From NCBI RefSeq assembly GCF_050624435.1, contig NC_134537.1:118657586-118721585 (forward strand): a stretch of 64,000 nucleotides of DNA, in the 5' to 3' direction. Both the position numbers and the translations under genes were made by a program. The notes beneath the pieces were generated by a model. It had not been told where the DNA came from. It searched no databases and saw only the letters and a program-made list of their open reading frames with translations. Shown here piece by piece: positions 21,180 to 31,920 of this stretch. The DNA is from Tenrec ecaudatus (taxonomy: Eukaryota; Chordata; Mammalia; Afrosoricida; Tenrecidae). Positions within the stretch are counted from its first letter, which is position 1. Each line of letters starts with the position of its first letter.

Positions 21180-21990
21180 ATTTGACCTCCTCTAGCTTCA
21201 CAAGAAGGGGAAGGAGAACCATTACGGCATCAGCTGATTTCAAGATTTCAAGGTTCATTCCAAGGAGCAGGAGGTCAGATATGCCTCATGTCTCCAACAG
21301 AATTGTTACCAATTTTGACACCAATGGTCTTACCCCTGTAGCTCTCTACTTCTCTACTGGGTAGCCTCAGATCATGCTAGTAATATTTTAAAAATAGATA
21401 AACCAGGGTTTCAGTCACTCTTCACTGTTCTAAGCTTTCTTGAAGCCTTCTTCCCATTATTTCAGGCTCTCTATACTCCTGGATGAATCCACACTACTTT
21501 TAGGCCCAGGAAGAGAAGGCATTCTATCAATATTGATGACGATATGCTGACGGAAAAGAAAACGTGGGTAGCTGTTTCATTGCCATCTCACAGGTGCCTC
21601 TTGCGCTCCCCTAGTCTTCTCTCTCTCTGGAAGCACAGGTGGGCAAGGAGGATTTTACCTTTGGGGAGAAATGAGTGGACTTTGGTAAGCATCCAGACAC
21701 CACTTTTGTAACTTTATAAAGCTGATAGCTTCATTTCTCTTGCCAACAGCAGGCAATTCAATCTCTATCCTCATACAATCTCCATTTATCCTACTTGGAG
21801 CCTTTGATGACGGCTGTGAGTGAGGCACCTGTGCCGCAGGCGCCTTCTGTGACTTTAACAGCCTGCAAAGAAGCCAAGAGCGAGTGAAACACCAGCCTTT
21901 ACTCTTTGCGATCCTGTGGGACTCGGATTTCAGAGACATCTCAATGTACAGAAAATCACGGCCATTAGAAAGGAAGGTAAGGGCAATTTG
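21180..21990. other. Unassigned sequence
   Basis: No gene or repeat family recognised. Two weak splice-donor-like GTAAGG strings exist (for example near 21977) without exon support. Confidence 0.35.
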
Positions 21991-21991
21991 C

Positions 21992-23325
21992 TTTTTAAAA
22001 TCAGTTTATTGGAGGCTCGTACAACTCTTATCACAATCCGTCCATCCATCCATTGTGTCAAGCACATTTATACGTTTGTTGCCATCATCATTCTCAAAAC
22101 ATTTTCTTTCTACTTGAGCCCTTGGTATCAGTTCCTCATTTCACCATCCCTCCCCCCTCCCTCATGAACCCCTGATAATTTATAAGTTATTATTATTTTT
22201 TCATGTCTTTCAGGGGTCCTCAAACTTTTAAAACAGGGGGCCAGTTCACTGTCCCTCAGACCTGTTGGAGGGTCAGACTATAGTTTTTTTAAAAAAATAT
22301 GAACAAATTCCTATGCACACTAGACATATCTTATTTTGAAGTAAAAAACAAAACGGGGTAAAAACACCTGGTGGGCCAGATAAATGTCCTTGGTGGCCCA
22401 CGGGCCAGAGTTTGAGGAATCCTGTCTGTCTTTTCTGCTGTTCATCCCCCCAGAAAGGGGGTTATATGTAGCTCATTGTGATTGGTTCCCTCTTTCTCTC
22501 CCACCTTCCCCTTTCCCTCCTGGTAGTGCTACTTTCATTATTGGTCCTGAGGGGTTTATCTGTCCTGGATTCCCTGTGTTTCCAGCTCTTAGCTGGATTT
22601 GTAAGGTAGAATTACAATCATGATAGTGAGTGGGGAGTATGCATTAGAAATCTAGAGGAAAGTTGTATGTTTCATTGGTGCTGTACTGCACCCAGAATGG
22701 CTCATATCTTCCCCCAAACCCTTCTGTAAGAGGATGCCCAGGTGCCTACAGATGGGCTTTGGGTCTCCTCTCTGCACTCCCCCTCATTCACAATGATATG
22801 ATTTTTTATTCTTTGATGCCTGATACCCGATCCCATCAACACTTCATGTTCACACAGTTTGATGTGCTTCTTCCATGTGGGCTTTGTTGCTTCTCAGCTA
22901 GATAGCCACTTGATTATCTTCAAGCCTTTAAGACCCTAGATGCTATATCTTTTGAAAGCCGGGCACCATCAGCTTTCTTCACCACATTTGCTTATGCATC
23001 TGCTTTGTCTTCAGTGATTGTGTTGGGAAGGTGAGCATCATGGAGTGCCAATTTAATAGAACAAAGTGTTCTTGCATTGAGGAAGTACTTGAGTAGGGGC
23101 CCCGTATCTATCTGCTACCTTAATACTAGTCCTATAAATGTATTCACATATAACCATTTCCCCATTGTCATATATACAGATATTTACATATTACATGCTT
23201 GTATTTAGACCTCTATAAATGTCCTTTGCCTCCTCGTTCTTTCTTCTGCTTCTAGTAAGGCAATCTCATTGCTCTCTTCATACTCTCCTTCAAACTCTTT
23301 GTCCATAATCACATTTGTTTTGAAG
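21992..23325 (-). mobile_element. Afrotherian L1 3' UTR, 5'-truncated, interrupted by a hAT element
   Basis: On the minus strand this ends ATTGTGATAAGAG...AATAAACTGATTTT-like, the 3' end shared with several other copies in this window. Recognisable blocks include CACAATCCGTCCATCCATCC, CATTCTCAAAACATTTTC, TTTAAGACCCTAGATGC, GCCGGGCACCATCAGCTTTC, GAAGGTGAGCATCATGGAG and ACAAAGTGTTCTTGCATTGA. No ORF remains. A 214-bp hAT transposon splits it at 22211-22424. Confidence 0.8.
22211..22424 (+). mobile_element. Non-autonomous hAT transposon (CAGGGGTCCTCAAAC ends)
   Basis: The 214-bp element starts CAGGGGTCCTCAAACTTTTA and ends CAGAGTTTGAGGAATCCTG, imperfect inverted repeats of hAT type. Inner blocks are GGGCCAGTTCACTGTCCCTC, CCTATGCACACTAGACATAT and GGTGGCCCACGGGCC. 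Flanks read ATGTCTTT (22203-22210) and TCTGTCTTT (22425-22433), an 8-bp duplication if one base was gained on the right. It matches in style the hAT families found in tenrec, bats and opossum; I do not fix the family name. It has no coding capacity. Confidence 0.88.
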
Positions 23326-23334
23326 TGACTAAAA

Positions 23335-23480
23335 AATTCAAACGCACTGTTTTGAGTTGATTCCCATTCATACCGACCCTATAGGACAGGGTAGAGCAGG
23401 CCCTGTGGGTTTCTGGGAATGGGACTCTTTATAGGAGTAGAAAGCCTCGTCTTCCTTTGCGGGTGGAGAGGAATAAAACT
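23335..23480 (-). repeat. AfroSINE copy (5' truncated)
   Basis: GAGTTGATTCCCATTCATAC, CGACCCTATAGGACAGGGTA, GAGCAGGCCCTGTGGG and GGAGTAGAAAGCCTCGTC in minus-strand order. Confidence 0.88.
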
Positions 23481-24640
23481 CTTTAAACAGTTCTGCTTGA
23501 TGCCGATCTAGTTTAGGGAAATCTGGCACTTGGAATATAGCACCCTTCCAACTTGACAGTTAAAAACGTCTCTTTGATCTGAGCTGTAAACTGTCTCTGC
23601 ATTATTCCTGTACTTCTAGCTCAGACCCCGGACTAGGAATGGGGTGGGACCAGAAGTTGCTCTGAATTTCCTTGTTAACCTCAGTTCACATTTGGTCCAT
23701 CAAAGGCCCTTTCTGTCTCATCGTTCGTTCATAGTGGCTTCCATTGCTAAGTGCCTGATTCCTATAATTCCAATGTAAAATTGCCCAGGAAGAAAATCTC
23801 ACCAGCTCATTTTGTTCTTTTTGTGTGTGCAGAACTTTTAATTTCAGGTTATCTCTTATCTTATTAGTAATTGGCCTAACTGTTCCATTATATTTTGCCT
23901 GAAGTGGGCAAATTACTCAAGTGAGCTTTTGATAGCCAAGCATCATGTTATTTCTTTGACTAAAAAGTATGCATGTTTTTTACTGTGTAAGGATGGATTT
24001 GTGCGGCCTTTTATATTCTGTGACCAATAACACAGAATTCAAGTCCTGATTTTTGTAATGCAGTGCCTAGCAATGTGACTAGGTTTTCTGGTATGAAATG
24101 AAGAAAAATAAAGCCAAGGAAACTGTATATTAATTATTTTCATTTTGTTTCACTAAAGGTCTGACTATATGATCAAAACAGATGGGGCAATAATCCAGCT
24201 CTCTTACCTCCTGGATTTGCAAGCCTTACATTGAAAGAGCTATATTTCCTAGCATTCCTCCTTTTGACATAGTAAGGTCACATAGAGTTTACTATAGATT
24301 TTCATATGTCTACTACCTAGCTCCTTAAATAGGCTTCTTTCTCTGTTTCAGGGAGCATTATAACTGTGAAGTTCAGCAGCTGGTTAAGAATTTTTCTTTT
24401 TATTAACTTGATAATGCAAAACTTGATGCATGCTTCCTAGAGCTGTCATGTTATTGGTATTGCATTTTACCATCTCATTATTTAGAGGTGTCCTAGCTAT
24501 TTAGCCCCATGTGATGTGGGTGTTCTCCCCCAGTTTGATATGACTACCAAGGTGGGCACTGTTATGGTCACAACTGTAACAGGCACACAAAGAAGTCACA
24601 AAGAATTTGCATAAAGACTGATGGATGATTTATTAGGCCA
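23481..24640. other. Unassigned sequence, 1.2 kb
   Basis: No gene or repeat family recognised on either strand. Confidence 0.35.
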
Positions 24641-24647
24641 AGATACA

Positions 24648-25650
24648 CCGGATCTTCAAAAAGTTCATGCAAATGCATATTATAAAAATAATTCTGCAAA
24701 TATTGTTTTCTTTCTTTTGGTACCCAATTCAACTTATACTAACGTGTTCTAACATGTCTGTACAGATGTAGTTTGAGAAGGATATGGCATGAGTCTTAAA
24801 AGAGCAACAGGAATTCTGCTAAAATTGAAGCCAGAACAGACATCGAATTTGTAATGAAGCCTGGGTAAAAACACGGTGAAATGATCAATACTCTGCAAAA
24901 CGTTTATGGTGACAACACCCCCAAATATGAGCAGTTTGGACAACTCATTTTAAGGAAGGTGACGCTATGTTGCAAACGAAGCCTGCACTGGCAGACAACC
25001 TGTGCATGCTCTAATGGAAGAGGACCAATGACTAATAGCAGTGACCGAGGCTGGAATCACAGACATCTCACTAGTTCAGTTCACACTATTCTGACTGAAA
25101 AGTTAAAGTTAAGCAAGCTTTCTGCTTTATGGGTGTCACCATTTTTGTGCTCACACAGGCTGCAGACAGCATCAGAACTTTCGATGGAAACTTTTAAACA
25201 AGTGGGATCAAGATCCTAAAGCATTACGTGGAATAATAGTAACAGGGAATGAGACAAGGCTTTGGCAGTGTGGTCCTCGAGACAAAGCACAATCAAAGCA
25301 ATGGCTACCAAGGGGTTGGCTATGTGTCCGTCAAAGCCAAAGCAATCATGGCAACAGAGTTTGGGGATACACACGGGATTTTGCTTGTTGGCTTTTTGGA
25401 GGGTCAAAGAATGTTAATATCTGCTTCTTATGAGAGTGTTTTCAGAAATTTGCTAAAGCTTAAGCAGAAACGTTCTAAGGAAAGCTTCATCAGAGAGTCT
25501 TCCTCTACTATGACAATGGTCCTGCTTGTGGCCCTCATCAAACATGGTCAGTTTTTAATGATTTCAGTGGGACATCACTCAGCACCCAGCTTATAGTCCT
25601 GAGTTGGCACTTTATAAGTTCTTTTTATCCTATAATTTAAAAAAGCATTA
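24648..25650 (+). mobile_element. Mariner (Tc1/mariner) transposon relic, family 1
   Basis: The left end reads GGATCTTCAAAAAGTTCATG, a mariner-type terminal repeat. The transposase is readable in pieces on the plus strand: an N-terminal helix-turn-helix part ('LQNVYGDNTPKYEQF', about 24885-24950), a middle part (HTILTEKLKLSKLSALWVSP, about 25086-25145) and, after frameshifts, the catalytic region with a 'VTGNE..' block near 25230, KAIMATEFGDTHGILLV near 25345-25395, and a 'YSPELAL'-like end near 25590-25610. Stops and shifts make it inactive. I see no matching right-hand terminal repeat, so the 3' end is likely lost. Confidence 0.82.
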
Positions 25651-25659
25651 AAGACCACT

Positions 25660-26036
25660 TAGTTTTCTTAATTTATCAATGTATAAATTACTACATAGAC
25701 ATATATTCCTAGTTCTCTAGGGATGGGCTAAATGGCTGGTATCGTCTGATAACTAATCCATTCTCCATCTCTGTAATTTTATATCAAGAATTCATATACA
25801 TAGAAAAAAGATATGTATCTTAATTTAAATAGAAGAAATATATTGTCTTCTCTCTGATGTTTTCCAATATCAAAATGGAAAATTAGTAGGAAAAATAAAT
25901 TTTTTCCTAATTGAAAAACGTATAATTAAAACACCTTTCTTACATAATATAATATCAATGTAAAATAGTATTATATGATAATATATAAATGTTGAGTGCT
26001 TGCTAACATGTATAAACCTTGCTAACCAAGATCCTT
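25660..26036. other. AT-rich unassigned sequence
   Basis: AT-rich, low complexity in places. A 126-codon minus-strand frame (25870-26250) crosses the hairpin and is compositional. Confidence 0.4.
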
Positions 26037-26096
26037 TGGATATGGCAGGTTTTGTTGTTGTATTTGGAAATACAACAACAAAACCTGCCATAACCA
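26037..26096. repeat. Near-perfect 60-bp palindromic hairpin
   Basis: The left arm 26041-26065 (starts TATGGCAGGTTTTG) is the exact reverse complement of 26068-26092 (ends CAAAACCTGCCATA). These are 25-bp perfect arms around a 2-base GG loop. The match continues to 26037/26096 with one mismatch at 26040/26093, giving 28 of 29 pairs. No transposon ends or target duplication are visible. Confidence 0.98.
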
Positions 26097-26339
26097 TCAC
26101 ATTATAAGCATAATTAATGTCACTGCATTTTATATAAAAATGTTGAAATACCAAACCCAAACCAACCAACCAGAGAATGAGCTTGCTCTCAGATTGCACC
26201 ATTTCTGAGAAAGCATCCTCTTCTAAATAGCTCCCGTACTTCCAAAGCATGTTTTCCTACATTCCCTTTTATTCAAACTCAAAATGTTTAGATGTTTCTG
26301 TTACTAGGGCAATGAAATGTGAAGCAAGGTGACTGTCTA

Positions 26340-26885
26340 CCAACTACAATTGATATTAATGATGGTAGCTGAGAGCTACCTGCATAGAAGGTCTTGCTGG
26401 CTCTTCTGAGTTACATGGGATTGCCTAAGTGCTAACCGCAAACTTATTGGTGCATATAGGAAGCCATTTGTATTAATATAATTAAGAGAGCCTACCTAAC
26501 CCTGATGAAAAATTACTTGAAAGTAACAGAGGACAGAGCCCTTATTTTAAAGTAAATGAACTATTGGGAGTAATTGCGATTAGTCCAACTATAATTGGAT
26601 TTAATGAGACTGAATGGAAACAAATTAGACATAATTGGAAGCTAAGCAAAAGTCAATTAAATCCTTATAATTTTAACTTTATAAAAGTTATTGAATTAAA
26701 TGACCAGGATCAATTAGCAAAGGGAAATAAAGTCATGAAGTACATTTTCGGGAAATCAGTGTTTTTTACAAAGGGAAAAGATATTGTTTCAATTAATGGT
26801 TAGAGTTCAATGAAAATCATTTTAATGGGTTTTGCAGCCTTAGCAGTTTAATAACTTCAAATGAAGCAATTCAGTGAATTTATTG
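26340..26885. promoter_or_regulatory. Candidate conserved non-coding element (TAAT-rich)
   Basis: Unique, AT-rich, free of recognised repeats, with about 16 TAAT/ATTA cores by hand count, often extended (ATTAAT, CTATAATTGG, GTCAATTAAATC, TCAATTAGC). Such cores bind homeodomain proteins in vertebrate enhancers. The count is only modestly above what its base composition predicts, so this is a suggestion. A 79-codon frame inside (26564-26803) is not a recognised protein. Confidence 0.3.
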
Positions 26886-26899
26886 TTTCACTAGACTGT

Positions 26900-27585
26900 G
26901 CTGCAGGAGTGGTTTTAAGGAGCAGAATTTATTTGATAAAATAAACTAGCATATTCATGAACCTAAGTGAATTCAGGTGGTTTGGAGGAAGAGTGCTGGG
27001 GCTCTTACTCAATATTCACCTCAGGACTTGGTTAGCTGTGTGAGAATTACCGTTGAATGACGACAGCATTCATTGCCATTGAATGACTACAGCGTCCATG
27101 TGATTGAAAGTCCACCCACAGCATTGTTCTCTACAGACTTGCTCTGTGGGTCAGTCTTCCTTCTCACAGCACTGTTGTCAACCTCAACTTCTAGCACAAG
27201 TCAGTTTTTATTTCAGTGATGTTTCAGCAGTTCTGTTAAGCCCGTCACCTCAGGACTCAAGCCAATAAACTGTGGTTCCCAGAACAGCGTCCCTAGAATA
27301 TAGTCTGGGTCACTTAGAGCATGGAAGTGGTTGCTGCTCCCCAGTGTTAAAGGAAATTTGTATCACGACTCATGGTCTGACGCTGCTCGACCTTCCGCAG
27401 GGACTGTAAACATGTAGTGACTTACCAGTGGGAGGGAATAATATTGCAGTCTTGATTCAGTCTGAACTGTGGCTCCTTAATGATGACAAAGATACTCATT
27501 CTGTAAAGACAACCACCAAGGAAGCACAGTAGACAATTTGACTCAGCAAATAAAGCTGCACGAAATATGCTGATGAAACATGGCT
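26900..27585. other. Unassigned sequence
   Basis: Nothing recognised apart from two near-identical short words (CATTGAATGACTACAGC and GTTGAATGACGACAGC) at 27052-27092, a small local duplication. Confidence 0.4.
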
Positions 27586-27589
27586 TGAT

Positions 27590-27760
27590 GGACACTCACC
27601 CTTTAGATACATTTTCTTTGAAACAACTCTGCTCTGCGCACCCCACTGGACACACCCTTTAGATACATTTTCTCTGAAACAACTCTGCTCTGCACACCCC
27701 ACTGGACACTCACCCTTTAGATACATTTGATTTGAAACAACCCCACTCTGCACACTGCCC
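27590..27760. repeat. Tandem repeat, three units of 56-58 bp
   Basis: Units begin with GGACAC at 27590, 27648 and 27704. Each contains CACCCTTTAGATACATTT, GAAACAACTCTGCTCTGC and a CACACCCCACT-like end. The third unit is the most diverged. It creates a repetitive minus-strand open frame that is not a real gene. Confidence 0.93.
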
Positions 27761-27764
27761 GGGT

Positions 27765-28655
27765 GGTCAGTTCTTTGCAGGACTGCTCAAGCAGGCTTTC
27801 GTTAGTTTTGTTGATAAAGGGCAAGTGTATGTTGAATCTGGCTAACGGCTATGGGATTTTCATTTTCAGGATAGTGCATGAATGTCACTCATAATTATAA
27901 GCAATGAGGTTTTGTGCTAAGATGTGAAGTGGAGGAGAGAGGCCAGACTCAGAAAGATTGAGAATATACCTTTGTAAATGAAAAATAATTTTTCTCTTAT
28001 AACTTATAAAGCAATCAAGATTCATTCCCAAATAATACAATATCCCCTTCCATGAACCAGACCGGATTAGGAGGAGACCAGAAAACAGGAGGGGCTTCCC
28101 CAGATTCAAGGCAAGGGCTGTTCCTGCTGCTGATTTTTAATTTTTTTTAAGGGTGTGTGAGCCTCTCTGCATGTACATGTTGAGGATGATGGAATTTTTA
28201 CATATTTGGCCTTTAATTATTAAAATGTCAACTCCTGACCTCCACGCTTCTCAGCAATTCAGCCATTCCTTCTATTAGGTCATAGTAGATGCAGTATTTG
28301 AATGTCAGAGCACATGAAGCATGGGCAGGAGCAGGAGTGAAAGAAAGAAGCCAAGGAAGCTTCCACATAGAAAACCAGCACCTTAAATCAAGTCTGAGCT
28401 GAGCTAACTGAGTCGAAACGATTCCTGGGACTCAGTTCTTCCGATTTTACTGGTCTTCTGAGATTTCTACTCCTTCTGGTTCTCTTCCACTATCCTGTCA
28501 TTTGCATGTGAATGGAAGAGAAGAAAGCAGGAACTAGATCAGAGGAATGAGAGGCATTGAACAGGGAGGTTGAAATGGTGACAATGGAAGACAGAGACAG
28601 TGAACGCTCTAGTTTATGGATTGGATGAAGGATAGAACAGTCGAAGTTTTAGCAA
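27765..28655. other. Unassigned sequence
   Basis: No gene or repeat family recognised. Confidence 0.35.
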
Positions 28656-28659
28656 TCAT

Positions 28660-28872
28660 TGCTGTTGTTGATTTCTAGGTGTGGTGGAGTGGATTTCAAC
28701 GTATAACAAATCTGTATGACAGAGTAGAACTGCCCCAATAGAATTTTCTAATCTGTAACCTTTTCAGAAGCAGGTTGCTCAATCGTTTGTTTGAGGAGCT
28801 CTGGGAGGGCTTGAACCCCCAACTTTTTTTTTAGTAGCCCAGTCCTTAGCCATTTGTGCCATAATAGTCTCC
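28660..28872 (-). repeat. AfroSINE copy (diverged)
   Basis: Starts with a GCTGTTGTTGATTTCTAGG tail complement, then ACAGAGTAGAACTGCCCCAA, TTTTCAGAAGCAGGTTGCTC, GAGGGCTTGAACCCCCAAC. Confidence 0.8.
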
Positions 28873-28944
28873 TAAAATGACTCTATTTTGAATAAAACTG
28901 TAGATTCAAGGCTTCTTTCATAATGTTCAAGCTACGATGTTAAG

Positions 28945-29990
28945 CTTTGTGGATCATAACAAACGATGGATAGGCTTGAGGAGAATGGGAATTCCACAAC
29001 ACTTCATTGTGCTCACGCAGAACTTGGACACGGAGCAAGAGGCAGACATGTGAACGGAACAAGGACATACTGCATTGTTTAAAATCAGGAAACATATGTG
29101 TCAGGGTTGTACTATCTCAATATATTTGTTCAATCTATATACTGAGAAAATCAGCGATTGGATTGTATGGAGAAGAATTCACTATCAGAATTGGAGGAAG
29201 GCCTATTAACAATGTGCAATATGCAGATGACACAGCCTTGCTTCCTGAGAGTATAGAGAACTTGAAGCTCTTGCTGATGAAGACCAAGAATTGCAGCCAT
29301 CAGTGTGGATTGAAACTCAATGTAAAGAAAACCAAAATCTGCACAACTGGATCATTAGGGTGATGGAGAAAAGATTAATGTTGCCAAGCATCTTGTCTTG
29401 TTTAGATCCACAATCAGTGCTCAAGGAAGCAGGGTCAAGAGATCAAATGACACTTTGTCTTGGGTAAATTTGTTGCACAAGACCTCTTTAAAATGTTGAA
29501 ATGTAAGGATGTTACTTTGAGAACTAAGTTGAGCCTGACCTAAGCCATGGTATTTTCAGTTGCTGCACATCCGTGTGAAAGTTGGACATTGTATAAGAAA
29601 GACCACAGAATAGATGATTGGAATGGTGGTGTGGTGAAGAATATTGCAGATACTGTGGACTGACAAAACAACAAAAAATCTCTCTTGGAATAAGAACGCT
29701 CCCTAGAGGCAAGGATATGAGACTTGGTCTCAAGTACTTTGACATGTTATCAGAAGGGACCAGCCCCTGGAGGGCATCGTGCTTGCTAAAGTAGAGGGGC
29801 AGCAAGAAAGCAGAGGGCCTGCTCAACTATCTGAATGAACACCGGCTGTCAGAGCGGGCTTCGGCGTGGGAACCATCGTGAGGATGGCGCAGGACGCACG
29901 ACCCACGACCGGGAGATGCTTCCTCTCCTTTGTGACAGGGTAGTTATGAACCGAAACCCACTCGATTGTACCTGAAGACAACAGTATCTT
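28945..29990 (+). mobile_element. RTE LINE, RT C-terminal part to 3' end
   Basis: Sense-strand RTE copy entering in the RT palm ('FVDHNKRWIGLRRMGIPQHF', frame-broken). The longest surviving frame (29007-29363) contains the catalytic motif VQYADDTALLPES with YADD intact, then the thumb-like NLKLLLMKTKN and LNVKKTKICTTG. Downstream the C-terminal coding end is degenerate to about 29830, followed by the 3' tail (GGATGGCGCAGGACGCACGA, ACCCACTCGATTGTACCTGA). Stops and frameshifts elsewhere make it inactive. Confidence 0.9.
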
Positions 29991-30335
29991 GATTTGATTA
30001 ATTTATGTAAATCTGTCATCGGCAGGGAGGGATTTAAAGACGGAGTACTTCTATGGTCTGGCCCCCTTATAAGTAGCGAAACTGGTCACGTGTGTTCTGT
30101 TCTGTGTTGAGTTGAAGAATATCTGCTAGTCAATCCAATGCATTTCAGCATTAACTTTAATTCAAAGGATGAAATTCCAGCTATGTAATTGATGTCTTAC
30201 ACATTACTTCACTTCTCTGAGTGTTTATCTATAAAGTCATAGAAAACCAGCGTGCAGGCTTGGTGAAAGATAAGAATAATATTTTTAAAGTATTTTGTCA
30301 ACATTCTTGTAGCAATCAGGCACTTAATAAGTGGC
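29991..30335. other. Unassigned sequence
   Basis: Nothing recognised between the RTE tail and the next SINE. Confidence 0.4.
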
Positions 30336-30339
30336 AAAA

Positions 30340-30508
30340 TCCCACTGACCTTGAGTCGGTTCAAACTCATGGCCACGCTGTCGGCTTCCACACCTGTCAC
30401 TCTTTACAGGAGCAGACCCTCTTTCTCCCATGGAGCAATGTGTAGGTTTGAACCTCCAACCACGTGGTCAGCAGCTCAGTGCCTAATCCAGAGTACCCCC
30501 AGTCGCTT
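30340..30508 (-). repeat. AfroSINE copy
   Basis: AATCCCACTGACCTTGAGTC, CACTCTTTACAGGAGCAGAC, CTTTCTCCCATGGAGCA, GGTTTGAACCTCCAACCACG. Confidence 0.87.
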
Positions 30509-30589
30509 ATTGTTATTATCATCAGTATTAATTTTATTTTTCCTGGTTTAAATGTATTTTTATTAGGAGAGTAGATGTATACAAGTGAT

Positions 30590-31111
30590 TATAGGTCATA
30601 AATTAGTGGATATGTGAATTATTTTTATTTTTGGCCTCATATATGAATGACAATTTGACTAGCTATAGAAAGCATAGTTTACAAATATTACTCTTCAAAA
30701 CTCTATAGTGTTTTCTCCAGTGCTTGCAGCAGGTTTTTACAGTTTATTTGAAGTGTACCTCTAAGAAATTATTTGTTTCTTCTGTCTTTATTTTTAATTA
30801 CTACTAATTTATCTTTTTTTATATTACAAAGATATGATGAAATTATTAAATCCAGAGAGACAATTTTGAGCTTGTTGAGGCTCTTATTGACTCCCTTCAC
30901 CTTTCTGCTCTTAGTTTTATTACAGTTTTCTTCCCAGTTCATGCCATCATTTTACCCTGATTTCTTAGTTTGGATATTCACTTCCTTACCTTTTAACCTT
31001 GACTGTTTCTAATATGAAATGTAATATTTTATTGCTCCAAGAATGTTTGCGTCCCTCACATTTTTATATGCAGAATTTTCTTTTCTTAAAATTTATTTTG
31101 TTTTTAAATTA
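30590..31111 (-). mobile_element. Old L1-like 3' segment, antisense
   Basis: T-rich antisense sequence with ATTACTCTTCAAAACTCTAT, GTGTTTTCTCCAGTGCTTGC and TTTCTTAGTTTGGATATTC, in the manner of L1M 3' ends. Family assignment is uncertain. The 79- and 94-codon frames here are compositional. Confidence 0.5.
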
Positions 31112-31226
31112 AAAAAATTAATCATTTTATTGGGGGCTCATACAATTCTTATCACAATCCATCCATCCATCCATTCTGTCAAACACATTTATACATATGT
31201 TGCCATCATCATCCTCAAAACGTTTG
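31112..31226 (-). mobile_element. Afrotherian L1 3' end, short
   Basis: Antisense copy of the same 3' terminus as at 21992: AATCATTTTATTGGGGGCTC, ATACAATTCTTATCACAATC, CATCCATCCATCCATTCTGT, AAACACATTTATACATATGT. Only about 115 bp, strongly 5'-truncated. Confidence 0.85.
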
Positions 31227-31239
31227 TTTTCATTTTTGA

Positions 31240-31920
31240 AGGATATTCTATCCCCACTCTTTTTCTATTTCAATACATTAGTTTTGTTTGTGAGCATATT
31301 AAAACTTCCAACAGTATGATATCATAAATAACTTTTTCATTAGTGCTTTTTGATCTCATTGGATTTTGTCACAGAATTGTCCTTTCTGGTCACTGTGTGC
31401 ATAAACGGAACGTTTACTAATTCTTGGGAGAAGGTGTTATTTATGTGCAGTCCTGCTAATTCTTTCGTCCAAGTGTTCTGTATTCTGATGAAATTTTCTT
31501 GTAATTTTTCTACTATTGGGCTCATTACTTCATGGGAGGTAGGTGGAGATTTACTCCTCTGGTCGAATGTGTACCTTCTCTAGTTTGTCGTATGCGTGGG
31601 AGATGGTCCAGCCACGGGTGACGACGTATCAGGAGCATCATTCAGGGCATGTAGTGCAGACTTCAGATGGAGCGGGACTGTGCAAGGGGAGCTGGGTGAA
31701 ACTGGCCACTAGGTGAGCGAGGGAAGGAGCTGATCACACTCCCCTGGTCATCAGGAGGGTATGAGGACTAAGGGGCGATCCCAACTTCCTTGATGCCAGT
31801 CATTAGTGCGTGCTTACACTGCCAGGCCCCTGTCTCAATCGAATGTGCTCGCAAAAGTTCAAGATGGCCGTGCTGTCAGGTCAGCTGAGAGTTCACCTGC
31901 CCAGATCCTTTCCGGCCACT
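31240..31920 (-). mobile_element. Probable older LINE sequence, not assigned
   Basis: The T-rich part up to 31590 continues in the style of antisense L1M (TTGATCTCATTGGATTTTGT, ATTCTGATGAAATTTTCTTG). The GC-richer part 31590-31920 has no family I can name. Confidence 0.4.

Noticed and set aside
21960..21985. GTAAGG string as a splice donor of a host exon
   Set aside because: No matching acceptor, reading frame or recognised exon nearby.
25870..26250. 126-codon minus-strand ORF
   Set aside because: Crosses the palindrome and AT-rich sequence; palindromic translation gives pseudo-repeats, and no family is recognised.
26564..26803. 79-codon ORF as a small gene
   Set aside because: No recognisable motif, no Kozak support and AT-rich composition that lowers stop-codon information; it lies in a unique block better viewed as possible regulatory DNA.
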